DNA of 64,000 nt from an uncultured Aquimarina sp. (GTDB lineage Bacteria > Bacteroidota > Bacteroidia > Flavobacteriales > Flavobacteriaceae), in the NCBI GenBank assembly GCA_947500545.1, contig CANMSO010000004.1, forward strand, positions 310,001 to 374,000, read 5' to 3'. The notes under the pieces are model-generated. The model was not told the origin of the DNA. It saw only the letters and a list, made by a program, of their open reading frames with translations, and made no database searches. The position numbers and the translations under genes are program-made. Positions within the stretch are counted from its first letter, which is position 1; each line of letters starts with the position of its first letter. Of the stretch, positions 9,804 through 19,028 are shown one piece after another.

Positions 9804-10247
9804 TTAAGCTATATCAATCACTCTTTTTGGTGGTTCCTTGGCTTCTTCTCTTTTGAGGAGATTAAGTGTAAGAATTCCGTCTTTATAAGTAGCTTTAACC
9901 TTTTCGTTTTGGTCCACGCTTCCTGGTAGTTGTAGCTTTCGATCAAATTCACTATAGCTAAACTCTCTACGGGCATAATTTTCATCTTCTTCTACTTCTT
10001 CCTTGCTGTTCTTAGCGCAAATATGTAGAATATCATCCTCTATGGTTACTTCAATATCCTTTTTTGAGAAACCAGGAACGGCAAGTTCAATTTCAAAATC
10101 ATTTTTATGTTCTTTGATATTCATTGCCGGGAGATTTCTATCTCTCACAAAAAAATCATCTGCAAAAAAATCATCTGTATCCAACCAATTGGATACACGA
10201 TCATTAATCCATGGAAATCTGTTCTTGTTAAATTTAATTAGTGACAT
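9804..10247 (-). CDS. Hsp20/alpha-crystallin small heat-shock protein
   Basis: FEIELAVPGFSKKDIEVTIEDDILHI; YKDGILTLNLLKRE. Confidence 0.95.
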   Translation of the reverse strand: MSLIKFNKNRFPWINDRVSNWLDTDDFFADDFFVRDRNLPAMNIKEHKNDFEIELAVPGFSKKDIEVTIEDDILHICAKNSKEEVEEDENYARREFSYSEFDRKLQLPGSVDQNEKVKATYKDGILTLNLLKREEAKEPPKRVIDIA

Positions 10248-10320
10248 AATGGTAAGGTTTTTATTAGAGTTATTATTTACTATCTCTTGTAAATTTAGTT
10301 TTACAAAAGTCCATCTAAAA

Positions 10321-10332
10321 TGACAATTATCA
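10321..10332 (-). promoter_or_regulatory. Family A operator TGATAATTGTCA before hsp20 operon; -7 TAAATTTA
   Basis: -7 element at 10297-10290; centre distance 29.5 bp. Confidence 0.68.
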
Positions 10333-10345
10333 GTTCGTTGATAAT

Positions 10346-10768
10346 TTAACTTTGTCTTTTATTCTTCTTTAGAATCCCGCCGGTATAGTTAAAAATTTCA
10401 GATTTCATCATCCTAAAATTTTTATAGAAATCATCAAATGTTATTTTCATCAACTCATGCTCCTGGTAATAAGAATGGTCTTCAGAAATAGGATCACATT
10501 CTAACATTCCTCCCAATTCATTTTCATGCTTTCTTATACTTTCATTAATACTTGACATTTGCTCTTCTACTTGTATAATCTTTTCTTTCAGTTCTTGTAA
10601 CCGTTCAAAAAGATTAGGAGTAGTAGGTTCGAACACATAAGAGTTTAATAATTGATTGATAAAGTATATTTCTCCTTCTATAAACTGAAGGCTAGATTTC
10701 CAATCGAGCGTATCAAGATGAATCTCTTTAAGCTCTTTTTTTGATAAAGGTCTCTCTGCAGTTTTCAT
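10346..10768 (-). CDS. Uncharacterised helical/coiled-coil protein
   Basis: Intact ORF between family A sites; paralogous to 9293 ORF. Confidence 0.6.
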   Translation of the reverse strand: MKTAERPLSKKELKEIHLDTLDWKSSLQFIEGEIYFINQLLNSYVFEPTTPNLFERLQELKEKIIQVEEQMSSINESIRKHENELGGMLECDPISEDHSYYQEHELMKITFDDFYKNFRMMKSEIFNYTGGILKKNKRQS

Positions 10769-10825
10769 TTTTCTTGGTTTTAAAAGGCTGAATAGGAATT
10801 TAAATAAACCAAGGGGGCTAAAAAA

Positions 10826-10837
10826 TGATAATTATCA
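10826..10837 (-). promoter_or_regulatory. Family A operator TGATAATTATCA; weak -7 TAAATTCC
   Basis: Perfect 12-bp palindrome upstream of 10768. Confidence 0.58.
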
Positions 10838-10908
10838 GGTTTAACAGGTTTTAAGAAAGAAGTTCCTAAGTTGTTTCTGAGTAATACAAATCGTGCAAGA
10901 GCAAAAAA

Positions 10909-12279
10909 TCAAACTAAAACTTCTACAGTTTCATAAAGCTTTGGGATATGAACTTTCCAGCTATAAGTATCTTGAATTTTTACTCGTAATGTGTCAGAAG
11001 CTGTTGGTTCACCATGAACCAAAAAGACTTTTTCGGGAATGTTTTTAATCCTATTCATCCAATCTAATAATTCTTGCTGATCTGCATGTGCAGACAGACT
11101 TTCTATTTGATGAATTTTTGCTTTGACCGGATAGTACTTGCCAAACAATTTAATTTCATGAGCTCCTTCTTGTAATAGTCTTCCTCGAGTTCCTTCAGCT
11201 TGAAAACCTACTAATACTATGGTCGTTGTGCTATAATCAATAAGTTGTTTTAAATATGTGAGGACTCTTCCGCCAGTAACCATGCCGCTACCTGCAATTA
11301 CTATTTTGGGGTGTGGTTTATCGATTACCTCCCAAGTTTCTCGGTATGAGGTGACAATATTAATATGGTTGCAAATAGCATGATATTCATTCAGAGGCAA
11401 CTTATGCCATCCTGAAAACCTTTCAAAAACAGATAATACATTATTACCCATAGGACTATCTACATAAATTGGAATATTTGGAATACGATTTTTTTGATAA
11501 AGTTTCCACAAAACATACATTAGAACCTGAAGTCTTTCTACTGCAAAAGAAGGAATAATTAATGTTCCTTTTTCATAGAGTGTATCTTTAATTATATCAA
11601 TTAATCTTTCTTCTATATCTTCATCAGGGTGTAGTTTATTGCCATAAGTACTTTCAACGAAAAGGAAATCCGCCCATTTTGGTTTTTCTGGAGGACTAAG
11701 AAGTAAATCATTGTTTCTACCTAAATCTCCAGAAAACACGAAAACTTTATCATAGAGGCTTAATTCTATAAATGTAGATCCTATGATATGCCCATTATAT
11801 CTAAATCTATATTGGATGTTCTGAGATAGTGAAATCCAAGTATCCTTTTCCCGGTTTTTAAAATAACGTATCGTCTTTTCTGCATCTTTTTCGGTATAAA
11901 AAGGTAAAGCAGGATCATGTTTTGAGTATCCTTCTTTATTTGCTCTTTCTGCCTCTTCTTCATGTATCTTTGCGCTATCTTTTAGGATGATTTCGGTTAT
12001 TGCAAGAGTTGGTCCTGTTCCTATAATATCACCTGTAAACCCTTGTTTAACTAATCTAGGTAAATAGCCTGTATGATCCAAATGACCATGTGTGAGTAAC
12101 ACCACATCAATTGTGGAAACATCTATAGGTAAATCATTCCAGTTTAATTGACGTAGCTCTTTGACTCCCTGAAACATTCCACAATCAATCAGTATATTTT
12201 TCTGAGGGGTCTCTATAAAAAACTTGGATCCGGTAACGGTACCCGATGCACCTAGAAAATGAATTTTAATCGCTGGCAT
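10909..12279 (-). CDS. MBL-fold beta-CASP RNA-processing nuclease (CPSF/Ysh1-like)
   Basis: LTHGHLDHTGYLPRL, FSGDLGRNND, SGMVTGGRVLTYL, LSAHADQQEL. Confidence 0.92.
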   Translation of the reverse strand: MPAIKIHFLGASGTVTGSKFFIETPQKNILIDCGMFQGVKELRQLNWNDLPIDVSTIDVVLLTHGHLDHTGYLPRLVKQGFTGDIIGTGPTLAITEIILKDSAKIHEEEAERANKEGYSKHDPALPFYTEKDAEKTIRYFKNREKDTWISLSQNIQYRFRYNGHIIGSTFIELSLYDKVFVFSGDLGRNNDLLLSPPEKPKWADFLFVESTYGNKLHPDEDIEERLIDIIKDTLYEKGTLIIPSFAVERLQVLMYVLWKLYQKNRIPNIPIYVDSPMGNNVLSVFERFSGWHKLPLNEYHAICNHINIVTSYRETWEVIDKPHPKIVIAGSGMVTGGRVLTYLKQLIDYSTTTIVLVGFQAEGTRGRLLQEGAHEIKLFGKYYPVKAKIHQIESLSAHADQQELLDWMNRIKNIPEKVFLVHGEPTASDTLRVKIQDTYSWKVHIPKLYETVEVLV

Positions 12280-12290
12280 AGGAGATTATT

Positions 12291-13190
12291 TTAGACATCA
12301 CATAACATTTTGATCTCATTTAGAATCTTTTGCTTTCGTTGCTCAGAAACTCCTAGATGGTCAAGATAAAATACATCATCTATTAGTTGCTTGCACAATA
12401 CAACATCCCGGCTTAATAAAAATTGTTTTTCCCGGTTGGTCAATAAGGTAGAAACCGTAATTGGATATAATCCTAAACGGTCAATCCTGTCTTTAAGCCC
12501 ATCGCCTATTGGGTGATCCCAGCTTAGTAAATACAAACCTACACACTCCCCATACTGAATTGCATCTTTGGTAAAACGGGTATTGGTTACTACCCAACCT
12601 TCATCAGGAGTCATGTCGCCGTTGTTTTGATCTTGATTAAGGGTAATTATGTCTTGATATCTGGAATGAATATATAGGGGAATTTTTACATTGCAATTAC
12701 GACCTTGCTCACTATGAAATTTACATTCTATCACCATATATTGGCCATTTTTTCTAGCAACAACATCTACCTCATGTGTGACACATTTTCCTGGAATGAT
12801 TTGCCCTACTTGCACGGTATGCCCTGAATACTGAAATATTGCCGCTACAAAACGCTCAAATGGAAAACCCGTTGGTCCAAGCTCATAAATTGCTTTTTTG
12901 AGTTTGTATTTTGAAGCAAAAACTGATTTTTTCTTTTTTAATATGGCAAAGGCTCGATTGTAAATTTCTTTGGTAGAAATCCCTTGATACAATTCATCAC
13001 GAACTATATCCAAAATTTGTTCAATTATGATATCATCTGCACCACTTCGTTTTAAAGAATTACGAAGTTTATGGAGTGAAAACTTGGCCTTTTCTCCAGA
13101 AGATTTTATGACATTAAAATTCTGGTTTTGCATAAGATAAGATTTAGAATGAAACAGCTCCGTCTCCTTTAGACAGAGCTGTTTACGCAA
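12291..13190 (-). CDS. ATP-cone domain fused to PD-(D/E)XK restriction endonuclease-like domain; probable start at 13133
   Basis: VIKSSGEKAKFSLHKLRNSLKRSG (ATP cone); HEVDVVARKNGQYMVIECKFH (D...ECK catalytic motif). Confidence 0.82.
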   Translation of the reverse strand: MRKQLCLKETELFHSKSYLMQNQNFNVIKSSGEKAKFSLHKLRNSLKRSGADDIIIEQILDIVRDELYQGISTKEIYNRAFAILKKKKSVFASKYKLKKAIYELGPTGFPFERFVAAIFQYSGHTVQVGQIIPGKCVTHEVDVVARKNGQYMVIECKFHSEQGRNCNVKIPLYIHSRYQDIITLNQDQNNGDMTPDEGWVVTNTRFTKDAIQYGECVGLYLLSWDHPIGDGLKDRIDRLGLYPITVSTLLTNREKQFLLSRDVVLCKQLIDDVFYLDHLGVSEQRKQKILNEIKMLCDV

Positions 13191-13228
13191 CTTAACTAGA
13201 AATATTCAAAATATCTTAAATCATATAT

Positions 13229-13651
13229 TTAAACGATATTTTGCTTATACTTTTTGAAATATTCTCTTACCAAAGCTTTTGTTTGGTTTTCTGTCATGCT
13301 ATCTGCTTTAAAAACACCAGTAACTTTATCACCAATATCCTTATAGTTCTCTTTTAGCTCCGTATTGAATTTTTCTCCTGTCTCTGCAGGTCCAAAAATA
13401 GCTACTTTATCTGCATTCTTTATATGTGAAACGACTTCTTTGAAATAAGCTTTGAATTGGTGTTTTTCGCGTTCCAGATATTTACTGTCCTGTACTACAT
13501 CTTGAGGCCCTCCTTTAAATCGAGTACCTGACCCCCCATGAATACGAAAGTTTTCAATCTCTGACAAAATAGTAGCCATTTCCTCATCATTATCATGTAC
13601 CGTTATGATATGAGCCTTTTCTTTATCCATCCAGATTCCTATGTTTTTCAT
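13229..13651 (-). CDS. Small conserved protein, possibly eRF1/baeRF-like
   Basis: MKNIGIWMDKEKAHIITV...KVAIFGPAETGEKF. Confidence 0.4.
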   Translation of the reverse strand: MKNIGIWMDKEKAHIITVHDNDEEMATILSEIENFRIHGGSGTRFKGGPQDVVQDSKYLEREKHQFKAYFKEVVSHIKNADKVAIFGPAETGEKFNTELKENYKDIGDKVTGVFKADSMTENQTKALVREYFKKYKQNIV

Positions 13652-13663
13652 AATGCTCTAATT

Positions 13664-14515
13664 TTAATCTCTTAAATCATGTAATGCCAATACAGGCACT
13701 TTGGAATATTTGCCTAAACTCTTTACCATTGGTCGTGAGAATATACTTCCAAAAAAGCTATGCTTCCTGTTAAAAAAAGTTATCATATCACTATCTCTAC
13801 TCTCTACAAAGCAGCGGACAGCAGATTGCACATCAACATTATATAACGTATGGAAAGTATACGCTAGATCTGAAAAATACTCTTCAAGTAATTTTTTATT
13901 ATTTTCCTGTTCTTCATTTAATGGCTCACCATCAGACACATACAAAACACGTATCGCAACATTACCTCTTTTCGCTACTTGTATGATATCTTGAAATTCA
14001 CGTCGTTTAAAACTCATTTTATAATCTGTAGGAAAAACGATTTCTTTAAGATCTTTGTAACTAGCACTTTCTGGTATTGCCATAACGGGGCAATTTCTTA
14101 TTTTCTCCATAACCAATACGGTGTTACTCCCATAGATTACGCTTGCCGCATTTGTATCTCCTTTGGTTCCCATTATGATCAAATCGATGTCTTTTTTCTT
14201 CACTATATCTCTAATTCCTTCAATCAAACTATTGAATTGAGAAACCATGAAAAATTCATGGTTAGGATATTCGTCCCTAAAAGTTAGCCTCTCCATGATT
14301 TTACCTAATCCTTTTTCTGATTTGTCCTTGGCTTCTTCATAGATTCTTTCTCCTGGTTCTGGAATCATCATACTATCTAAGGCATAGCCCGAAGCATTAA
14401 AAGTGTTAAGCACATAAAACTCACACGCTTCTTTTTTATATAGCTCTATTGCATATTGTATTGCATTCCACGCATTTTTTGAAAAATCGGTAGGCAATAA
14501 GATTTTCTTTTTCAT
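13664..14515 (-). CDS. Tandem-domain universal stress protein
   Basis: KKILLPTDFSKNAWNAIQYA; IIMGTKGDTNAASVIYGSNT. Confidence 0.93.
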   Translation of the reverse strand: MKKKILLPTDFSKNAWNAIQYAIELYKKEACEFYVLNTFNASGYALDSMMIPEPGERIYEEAKDKSEKGLGKIMERLTFRDEYPNHEFFMVSQFNSLIEGIRDIVKKKDIDLIIMGTKGDTNAASVIYGSNTVLVMEKIRNCPVMAIPESASYKDLKEIVFPTDYKMSFKRREFQDIIQVAKRGNVAIRVLYVSDGEPLNEEQENNKKLLEEYFSDLAYTFHTLYNVDVQSAVRCFVESRDSDMITFFNRKHSFFGSIFSRPMVKSLGKYSKVPVLALHDLRD

Positions 14516-14573
14516 ATGTCAGGTTTTAAAATTTATTCATTCTAAAAATACAAGTATGTTCAGATCAGAACTA

Positions 14574-14585
14574 TGATAATTATCA
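14574..14585 (-). promoter_or_regulatory. Family A operator TGATAATTATCA; -7 TATTTTTA
   Basis: -7 at 14550-14543; overlaps TGA stop of next Usp (14583-14585). Confidence 0.7.
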
Positions 14586-15431
14586 GCTTGCTGTAGGGAT
14601 TACCAAAAAAGGTATGGTTACACTAAAGCCTATTTTTTTTACAACAGACTTATGGGTAATGCTTTCTATTAAACTGTATCTATAGCGTAACATGGATAAC
14701 ATATTTATATTCATTTTATCTATAAATGTATTGATGACCTCAGACTTTTGATCAAATCGTGAGATCCAATGTATAGTATAATTAAAATCTTTAAGGTGTT
14801 CCTTGAGTTTTTTGAAATTATGTTCTTGCACCTCGTCTAGTTTTTCATCTTCGTGGATATGCAAAATTCTAATCGTCGATCCAAATAAAGATGCTATTTC
14901 AAAAAGCGGGGCCAATTCTTCTTTACTATAAAAACGTCTGAAATCAGTAGCAAAAGCAATCTCCAGGGGGCTTTCAAAGTCAAACTCATCCGGAACCGAG
15001 AGTACCGGGCAATTTTGGATTTTCTGAATTACTTTTACAGTATTACTGCCCATAAAGATTTCTTTGATCCCACTGGCACCTTTTGTACCCATTACCACCA
15101 AATCGATATGGTTATTTTTGATAGTTTTATTAATGGTTTCCGGTAAGTCTTTAGAAACTGAAACTGTCTCGAATGTATGATCAAAATCCTCTGTGTCTCT
15201 AACAATAGAGTGCAGAGTTTCTGTTAGTTTATCCTTAGATTCATTACTTAATTGCTGATACAAAAGATCACCCTTACTTGTGTCAATCCGGCTAGTCAAA
15301 ACCGGAGTATTCACATCAAAAGTATTTAATATATAGAACGTACAAGCCTCATCCTGAAATAGGCGAGTTGTATAAAAAAGAGCGCTATACGCGTTATTTG
15401 AAAAATCGGTAGGAACAAGTATCCGTTTCAT
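14583..15431 (-). CDS. Tandem-domain universal stress protein
   Basis: KRILVPTDFSNNAYSALFY; VVMGTKGASGIKEIFMGSNT. Confidence 0.93.
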   Translation of the reverse strand: MKRILVPTDFSNNAYSALFYTTRLFQDEACTFYILNTFDVNTPVLTSRIDTSKGDLLYQQLSNESKDKLTETLHSIVRDTEDFDHTFETVSVSKDLPETINKTIKNNHIDLVVMGTKGASGIKEIFMGSNTVKVIQKIQNCPVLSVPDEFDFESPLEIAFATDFRRFYSKEELAPLFEIASLFGSTIRILHIHEDEKLDEVQEHNFKKLKEHLKDFNYTIHWISRFDQKSEVINTFIDKMNINMLSMLRYRYSLIESITHKSVVKKIGFSVTIPFLVIPTAS

Positions 15432-15489
15432 TACTTTTAGTTTTTATAAGTTAGTACATAAAACTATTTCCAAAATGTGAAGAATACTA

Positions 15490-15501
15490 TGACAATCCTC
15501 A
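15490..15501 (-). promoter_or_regulatory. Family A operator (imperfect; + strand TGACAATCCTCA); -7 TAGTTTTA
   Basis: -7 at 15466-15459. Confidence 0.6.
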
Positions 15502-15518
15502 GTTAATACCGCTGATCG

Positions 15519-15995
15519 TTAAATTGAATGTCTATTTGCAATCGCAGTATCAAGAACTTCTTCAAAATTAAATTCATCAGGTACAGCAAGTACAGGACAA
15601 CACTTGATTTTTTGAATTATATTAGCAGTATTACTACCTATAAAAAGCCCTTTTGCACCAGTAGCTCCTTTGGTACCCATTACAATAATATCTATACCTT
15701 TATTCTTGACAGTTTCTTCAATAGTATCCAGCAGTTTTTCTGTAGTTGAAATAATCTCGAAAGAATGATCAAAATCTTCGGTATCCCTAACTATAGTATG
15801 AAAAACTTCTGTTAATCTTTCTTTAGATTCATTGACTAATTGATGATCCTTTTTACTGGTTACAAGTACTGAATCAGGATCTAAAGTGTTCAAAATATAA
15901 AACCTACATGGTTCATTTTTAAAAAGACGTGTAGCATAATAAAGAGCACTATAAGCATTGTCTGAAAAATCGGTTGGAACGAGTATTTTTTTCAT
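15519..15995 (-). CDS. Single-domain (C-terminally truncated) universal stress protein
   Basis: Closely matches domain 1 of 14583 Usp, then ends EVLDTAIANRHSI*. Confidence 0.85.
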   Translation of the reverse strand: MKKILVPTDFSDNAYSALYYATRLFKNEPCRFYILNTLDPDSVLVTSKKDHQLVNESKERLTEVFHTIVRDTEDFDHSFEIISTTEKLLDTIEETVKNKGIDIIVMGTKGATGAKGLFIGSNTANIIQKIKCCPVLAVPDEFNFEEVLDTAIANRHSI

Positions 15996-16052
15996 GGTCT
16001 TGGTTTTATAAATTATTTAGACAAAATTATTACCAAAACATAATTAATACTA

Positions 16053-16064
16053 TGACAATTCTCA
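16053..16064 (-). promoter_or_regulatory. Family A operator (imperfect; + strand TGACAATTCTCA); -7 TAATTTTG
   Basis: Exact TAnnTTTG at 16029-16022; overlaps TGA stop of 16062 Usp. Confidence 0.68.
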
Positions 16065-16910
16065 GTTATCAGACGGAATAACCAAAAAAGGAATGGAGGT
16101 ATGAAACGTCATCTTTTTTATAACTGCCTCTCTTGTAATTCGCTCTATAAAACTATGTTCATAATTTATCATAGCAATGATATCAACTTCTAGTTCTTCA
16201 ATAAATGCCTGGATTGCATGCTCTAATGTTGAAAAATCATGAATCACATGAAAATCATATTTTATATGTTTAAAATACTCATCAAGAGTGCTAGAATTAT
16301 AGTTTTGAATCGTGTTCAAGCCTGGTTTATCGTATACATGTATCATTCGTACTGTAGCATCTTGACTTTTTGCAAGGTTCACGATTGGCTTTATTTCGGC
16401 TTTATAGTATATTCTCTCAAAATTAGTTGCAAAACCTATTGCCGAAATTTCTTCAAAAAATGAATCTTCAGGGATAACTAAAATTGGACAACTTTGTATA
16501 TTTCTGATCACCTTGTGAGTATTGCTTCCCAAAAAAACCTCTTTTGCTCCTGTTGCTCCTTTGGTCCCAATTATAATCATATCAAAATGGTTATCTACTG
16601 TTAGATTTCTTATCGCATCTAATAAGGAAGCAGATTTTGAAACAGTTTTAAAAACATGATTAGAATCAGGCTTAGAATTATTAATATCATCTAGTATCAT
16701 TTTTAAGCCTTCTTGTGATTCAAGCTTTAGAGATTCATATAGATAACCGATTTTCTGAGAACTTACCGTAGTAGTTAATGATACTGGTCTTACCTCATAA
16801 GTATTGAGAATCTGAAACTCACAAGGAACATCCTTAAATAACTCCATAGCGTATAGTACAGCATTCCATGCATTATCAGAAAAATCGGTCGGAATCAATA
16901 TTCGTTTCAT
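16062..16910 (-). CDS. Tandem-domain universal stress protein
   Basis: KRILIPTDFSDNAWNAVLYA; IIGTKGATGAKEVFLGSNT. Confidence 0.93.
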   Translation of the reverse strand: MKRILIPTDFSDNAWNAVLYAMELFKDVPCEFQILNTYEVRPVSLTTTVSSQKIGYLYESLKLESQEGLKMILDDINNSKPDSNHVFKTVSKSASLLDAIRNLTVDNHFDMIIIGTKGATGAKEVFLGSNTHKVIRNIQSCPILVIPEDSFFEEISAIGFATNFERIYYKAEIKPIVNLAKSQDATVRMIHVYDKPGLNTIQNYNSSTLDEYFKHIKYDFHVIHDFSTLEHAIQAFIEELEVDIIAMINYEHSFIERITREAVIKKMTFHTSIPFLVIPSDN

Positions 16911-16926
16911 ATGCTTAAATTTTATA

Positions 16927-17778
16927 TTACTGAATTCTCTTCTCTGAAGGAATCACCAAAAATGGAATATTGGTATGATATGCAATTTGATTAATTACTG
17001 GTTTGAATAGTAAATTCTCAAAAAATGAGTGTTTGTTGTGGACCATAACCAACAGATTAATTTTATATTTCTTTTGAAAATCTTCTACGGCTTCTAGCAC
17101 GTCCACGCCCTCGGCAATATGAAAAATATGAGCATTATCCTTAAAATACTCATCCAAGAAATCTTTGACTTCTCTTTGATCGCTATTCAAAGGAACCCCA
17201 TAATATGCATTTAAAACATTAAGTCTGCATACATGTTTGTTGCATATTTCCTTTATCAAAGACAAATATATATTATCTGTACTAAGATTATAATCTGTAG
17301 GAAACAGAATATCTTTAGGTTCCTCATATTCAAATCCCGAAGGAATTGCCATAACAGGGCATTTCACTTTTTTCATAGTATACATCGTATGGGTACCAAT
17401 AAATACTTCCTTAGCACCTGTAGCTCCTTTTGTTCCCATAATTAAAAGATCAATATTGTACTTTTCTATTACTTCTTGTATCTCTCCAATCAATGTGTTA
17501 AAAGCTGATAATCGTACGAAGTCATGTTTTGGATTATTAAACTCCTTCTTGATTTTTTCTTCTGTTGCCTCTATTTCTCTTTTCGAATTCATTAAGGCTA
17601 CGTCTTCTAAACCATAAGGCATAGGTGTTTCTACAAGATATCCTACATTATAAGAAACTGGTGTAAATGTATTCAGTAAATAAAAGGTAACATGATCGTC
17701 CTTAAAAAATTGCATTGCATATCTAATCGCATTATAAGCGTTATCCGAAAAATCTGTTGGTAATAATATTCTTTTCAT
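16927..17778 (-). CDS. Tandem-domain universal stress protein
   Basis: KRILLPTDFSDNAYNAIRYA; IMGTKGATGAKEVFIGTHT. Confidence 0.93.
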   Translation of the reverse strand: MKRILLPTDFSDNAYNAIRYAMQFFKDDHVTFYLLNTFTPVSYNVGYLVETPMPYGLEDVALMNSKREIEATEEKIKKEFNNPKHDFVRLSAFNTLIGEIQEVIEKYNIDLLIMGTKGATGAKEVFIGTHTMYTMKKVKCPVMAIPSGFEYEEPKDILFPTDYNLSTDNIYLSLIKEICNKHVCRLNVLNAYYGVPLNSDQREVKDFLDEYFKDNAHIFHIAEGVDVLEAVEDFQKKYKINLLVMVHNKHSFFENLLFKPVINQIAYHTNIPFLVIPSEKRIQ

Positions 17779-17790
17779 GAGTGCATAATT

Positions 17791-18642
17791 TTAGTATCGT
17801 TGTAAGTTTTGCATTACTAAAAAAGGAATCTTGATATGTAATCCTATTTTATCTATTGTAGATTGATATAGTATATTCTCCAAATAAGAATGCCTGGAGT
17901 TTATCATGACTAAGAAGTCTATTTCGTTCTTCTTAATAAATTCATTAATAGCTATTGTAAGGTCCTCTGCCTTTGTAGTATGAAACATTAGTTCTGATTC
18001 TGATAATGCTGCAGATAGAAAATTCTTGTTATCCTCCTGCCTTATAGAAAGTTTATCAAATTTTGAGACATATAAAAAGTTAATTCTAGATCTGAAGCTT
18101 TTTGTCAAAGTGTATAACAATTTCAGTTCTCTTCGTTTAAAAGGCAATCGATAGTCTGTAGGAAACAAAACCTTCTTGGGTTGTTTTGTATAAGAATAAC
18201 CACTAGGAATTGCTAAAACAGGGCATTTTACATACTTAAGCACCTGTAATGTATTACTTCCAAAGCTTAGGTTTCGATCGTTTCGCTTTCCTTTTGTACC
18301 CATCACTACAACGTCTATATTTTCCTTGTCAACCAAATCATTGACTTCATCTATGAGAGTTCCAAATAATGATTGCATTTTGTATACATGCCTGGGATTA
18401 GGTGAAACTTGTTGTATTGTTTCTAGTATTTTAGCCAGTTCATTATCAGAATTATTCCTAATAGCGTCTTTTAATTCATCAAAAACCTTACGAGAAACTA
18501 GTGTATTATCATCGTATACTTCATCTGCATAAGCATGTATGATAAAAAATTCACTTTGCTCATATTTAAAAAGCTCTAGAGCATAGCGAATAGCATTGAT
18601 GGCATTCTCTGAAAAATCTGTTGGGATCAATATTTTTCTCAT
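17791..18642 (-). CDS. Tandem-domain universal stress protein
   Basis: RKILIPTDFSENAINAIRYA; VVMGTKGKRNDRNLSFGSNT. Confidence 0.93.
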   Translation of the reverse strand: MRKILIPTDFSENAINAIRYALELFKYEQSEFFIIHAYADEVYDDNTLVSRKVFDELKDAIRNNSDNELAKILETIQQVSPNPRHVYKMQSLFGTLIDEVNDLVDKENIDVVVMGTKGKRNDRNLSFGSNTLQVLKYVKCPVLAIPSGYSYTKQPKKVLFPTDYRLPFKRRELKLLYTLTKSFRSRINFLYVSKFDKLSIRQEDNKNFLSAALSESELMFHTTKAEDLTIAINEFIKKNEIDFLVMINSRHSYLENILYQSTIDKIGLHIKIPFLVMQNLQRY

Positions 18643-18699
18643 CGTTTAACCATTTTAATAGGTTTACTCAAAACTATATAATGAATGGATCAGAAACTA

Positions 18700-18711
18700 T
18701 GATTTTTGTCA
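18700..18711 (-). promoter_or_regulatory. Family A operator (+ strand TGATTTTTGTCA); -7 TAGTTTTG
   Basis: Exact TAnnTTTG at 18676-18669; drives the 18642-17778-16910 Usp operon (12-16 bp gaps). Confidence 0.72.
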
Positions 18712-18786
18712 GCTAAGCCATTGATTTTAGGGAATTCTTATGAGTTTTTCTAATCAGAATTTTTTACATTGATATAAAAAGAAAAA

Positions 18787-19014
18787 ATGAAAATTTCTGC
18801 AATGACCATGGTATTGATCACTTCAGTAATGTTACTAATTGTAACAATTCTGGTAATTATGAATATTGAATTTAGTTGGATATTTTATTTAACCTGTCTT
18901 GGTCAAATTATGATCGCCATAATGGTTTATAAAGTGCTGAAAGAGAACTATACTACCGATAAAACATTCGATGATTTTTATGAAGACCATCCTATATCTA
19001 ATAATAAATATTAA
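18787..19014 (+). CDS. Small two-TM membrane protein
   Basis: 75-aa ORF with two hydrophobic helices in intergenic space. Confidence 0.5.
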   Translation: MKISAMTMVLITSVMLLIVTILVIMNIEFSWIFYLTCLGQIMIAIMVYKVLKENYTTDKTFDDFYEDHPISNNKY

Positions 19015-19028
19015 GGATTCAATTGCAG

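Noticed and set aside
13152-13184. Inverted repeat AAACAGCTC...GAGCTGTTT as a terminator
   Set aside because: No U-tract on either strand. It falls in the N-terminal extension of the longest ORF, so it mainly argues for the later start at 13133.
18700-18786. Family A control of the 75-aa ORF at 18787 from the 18700 site
   Set aside because: Plus-strand element at the expected spacing (TTCTTATG) is a weak match and the start codon is comparatively far.
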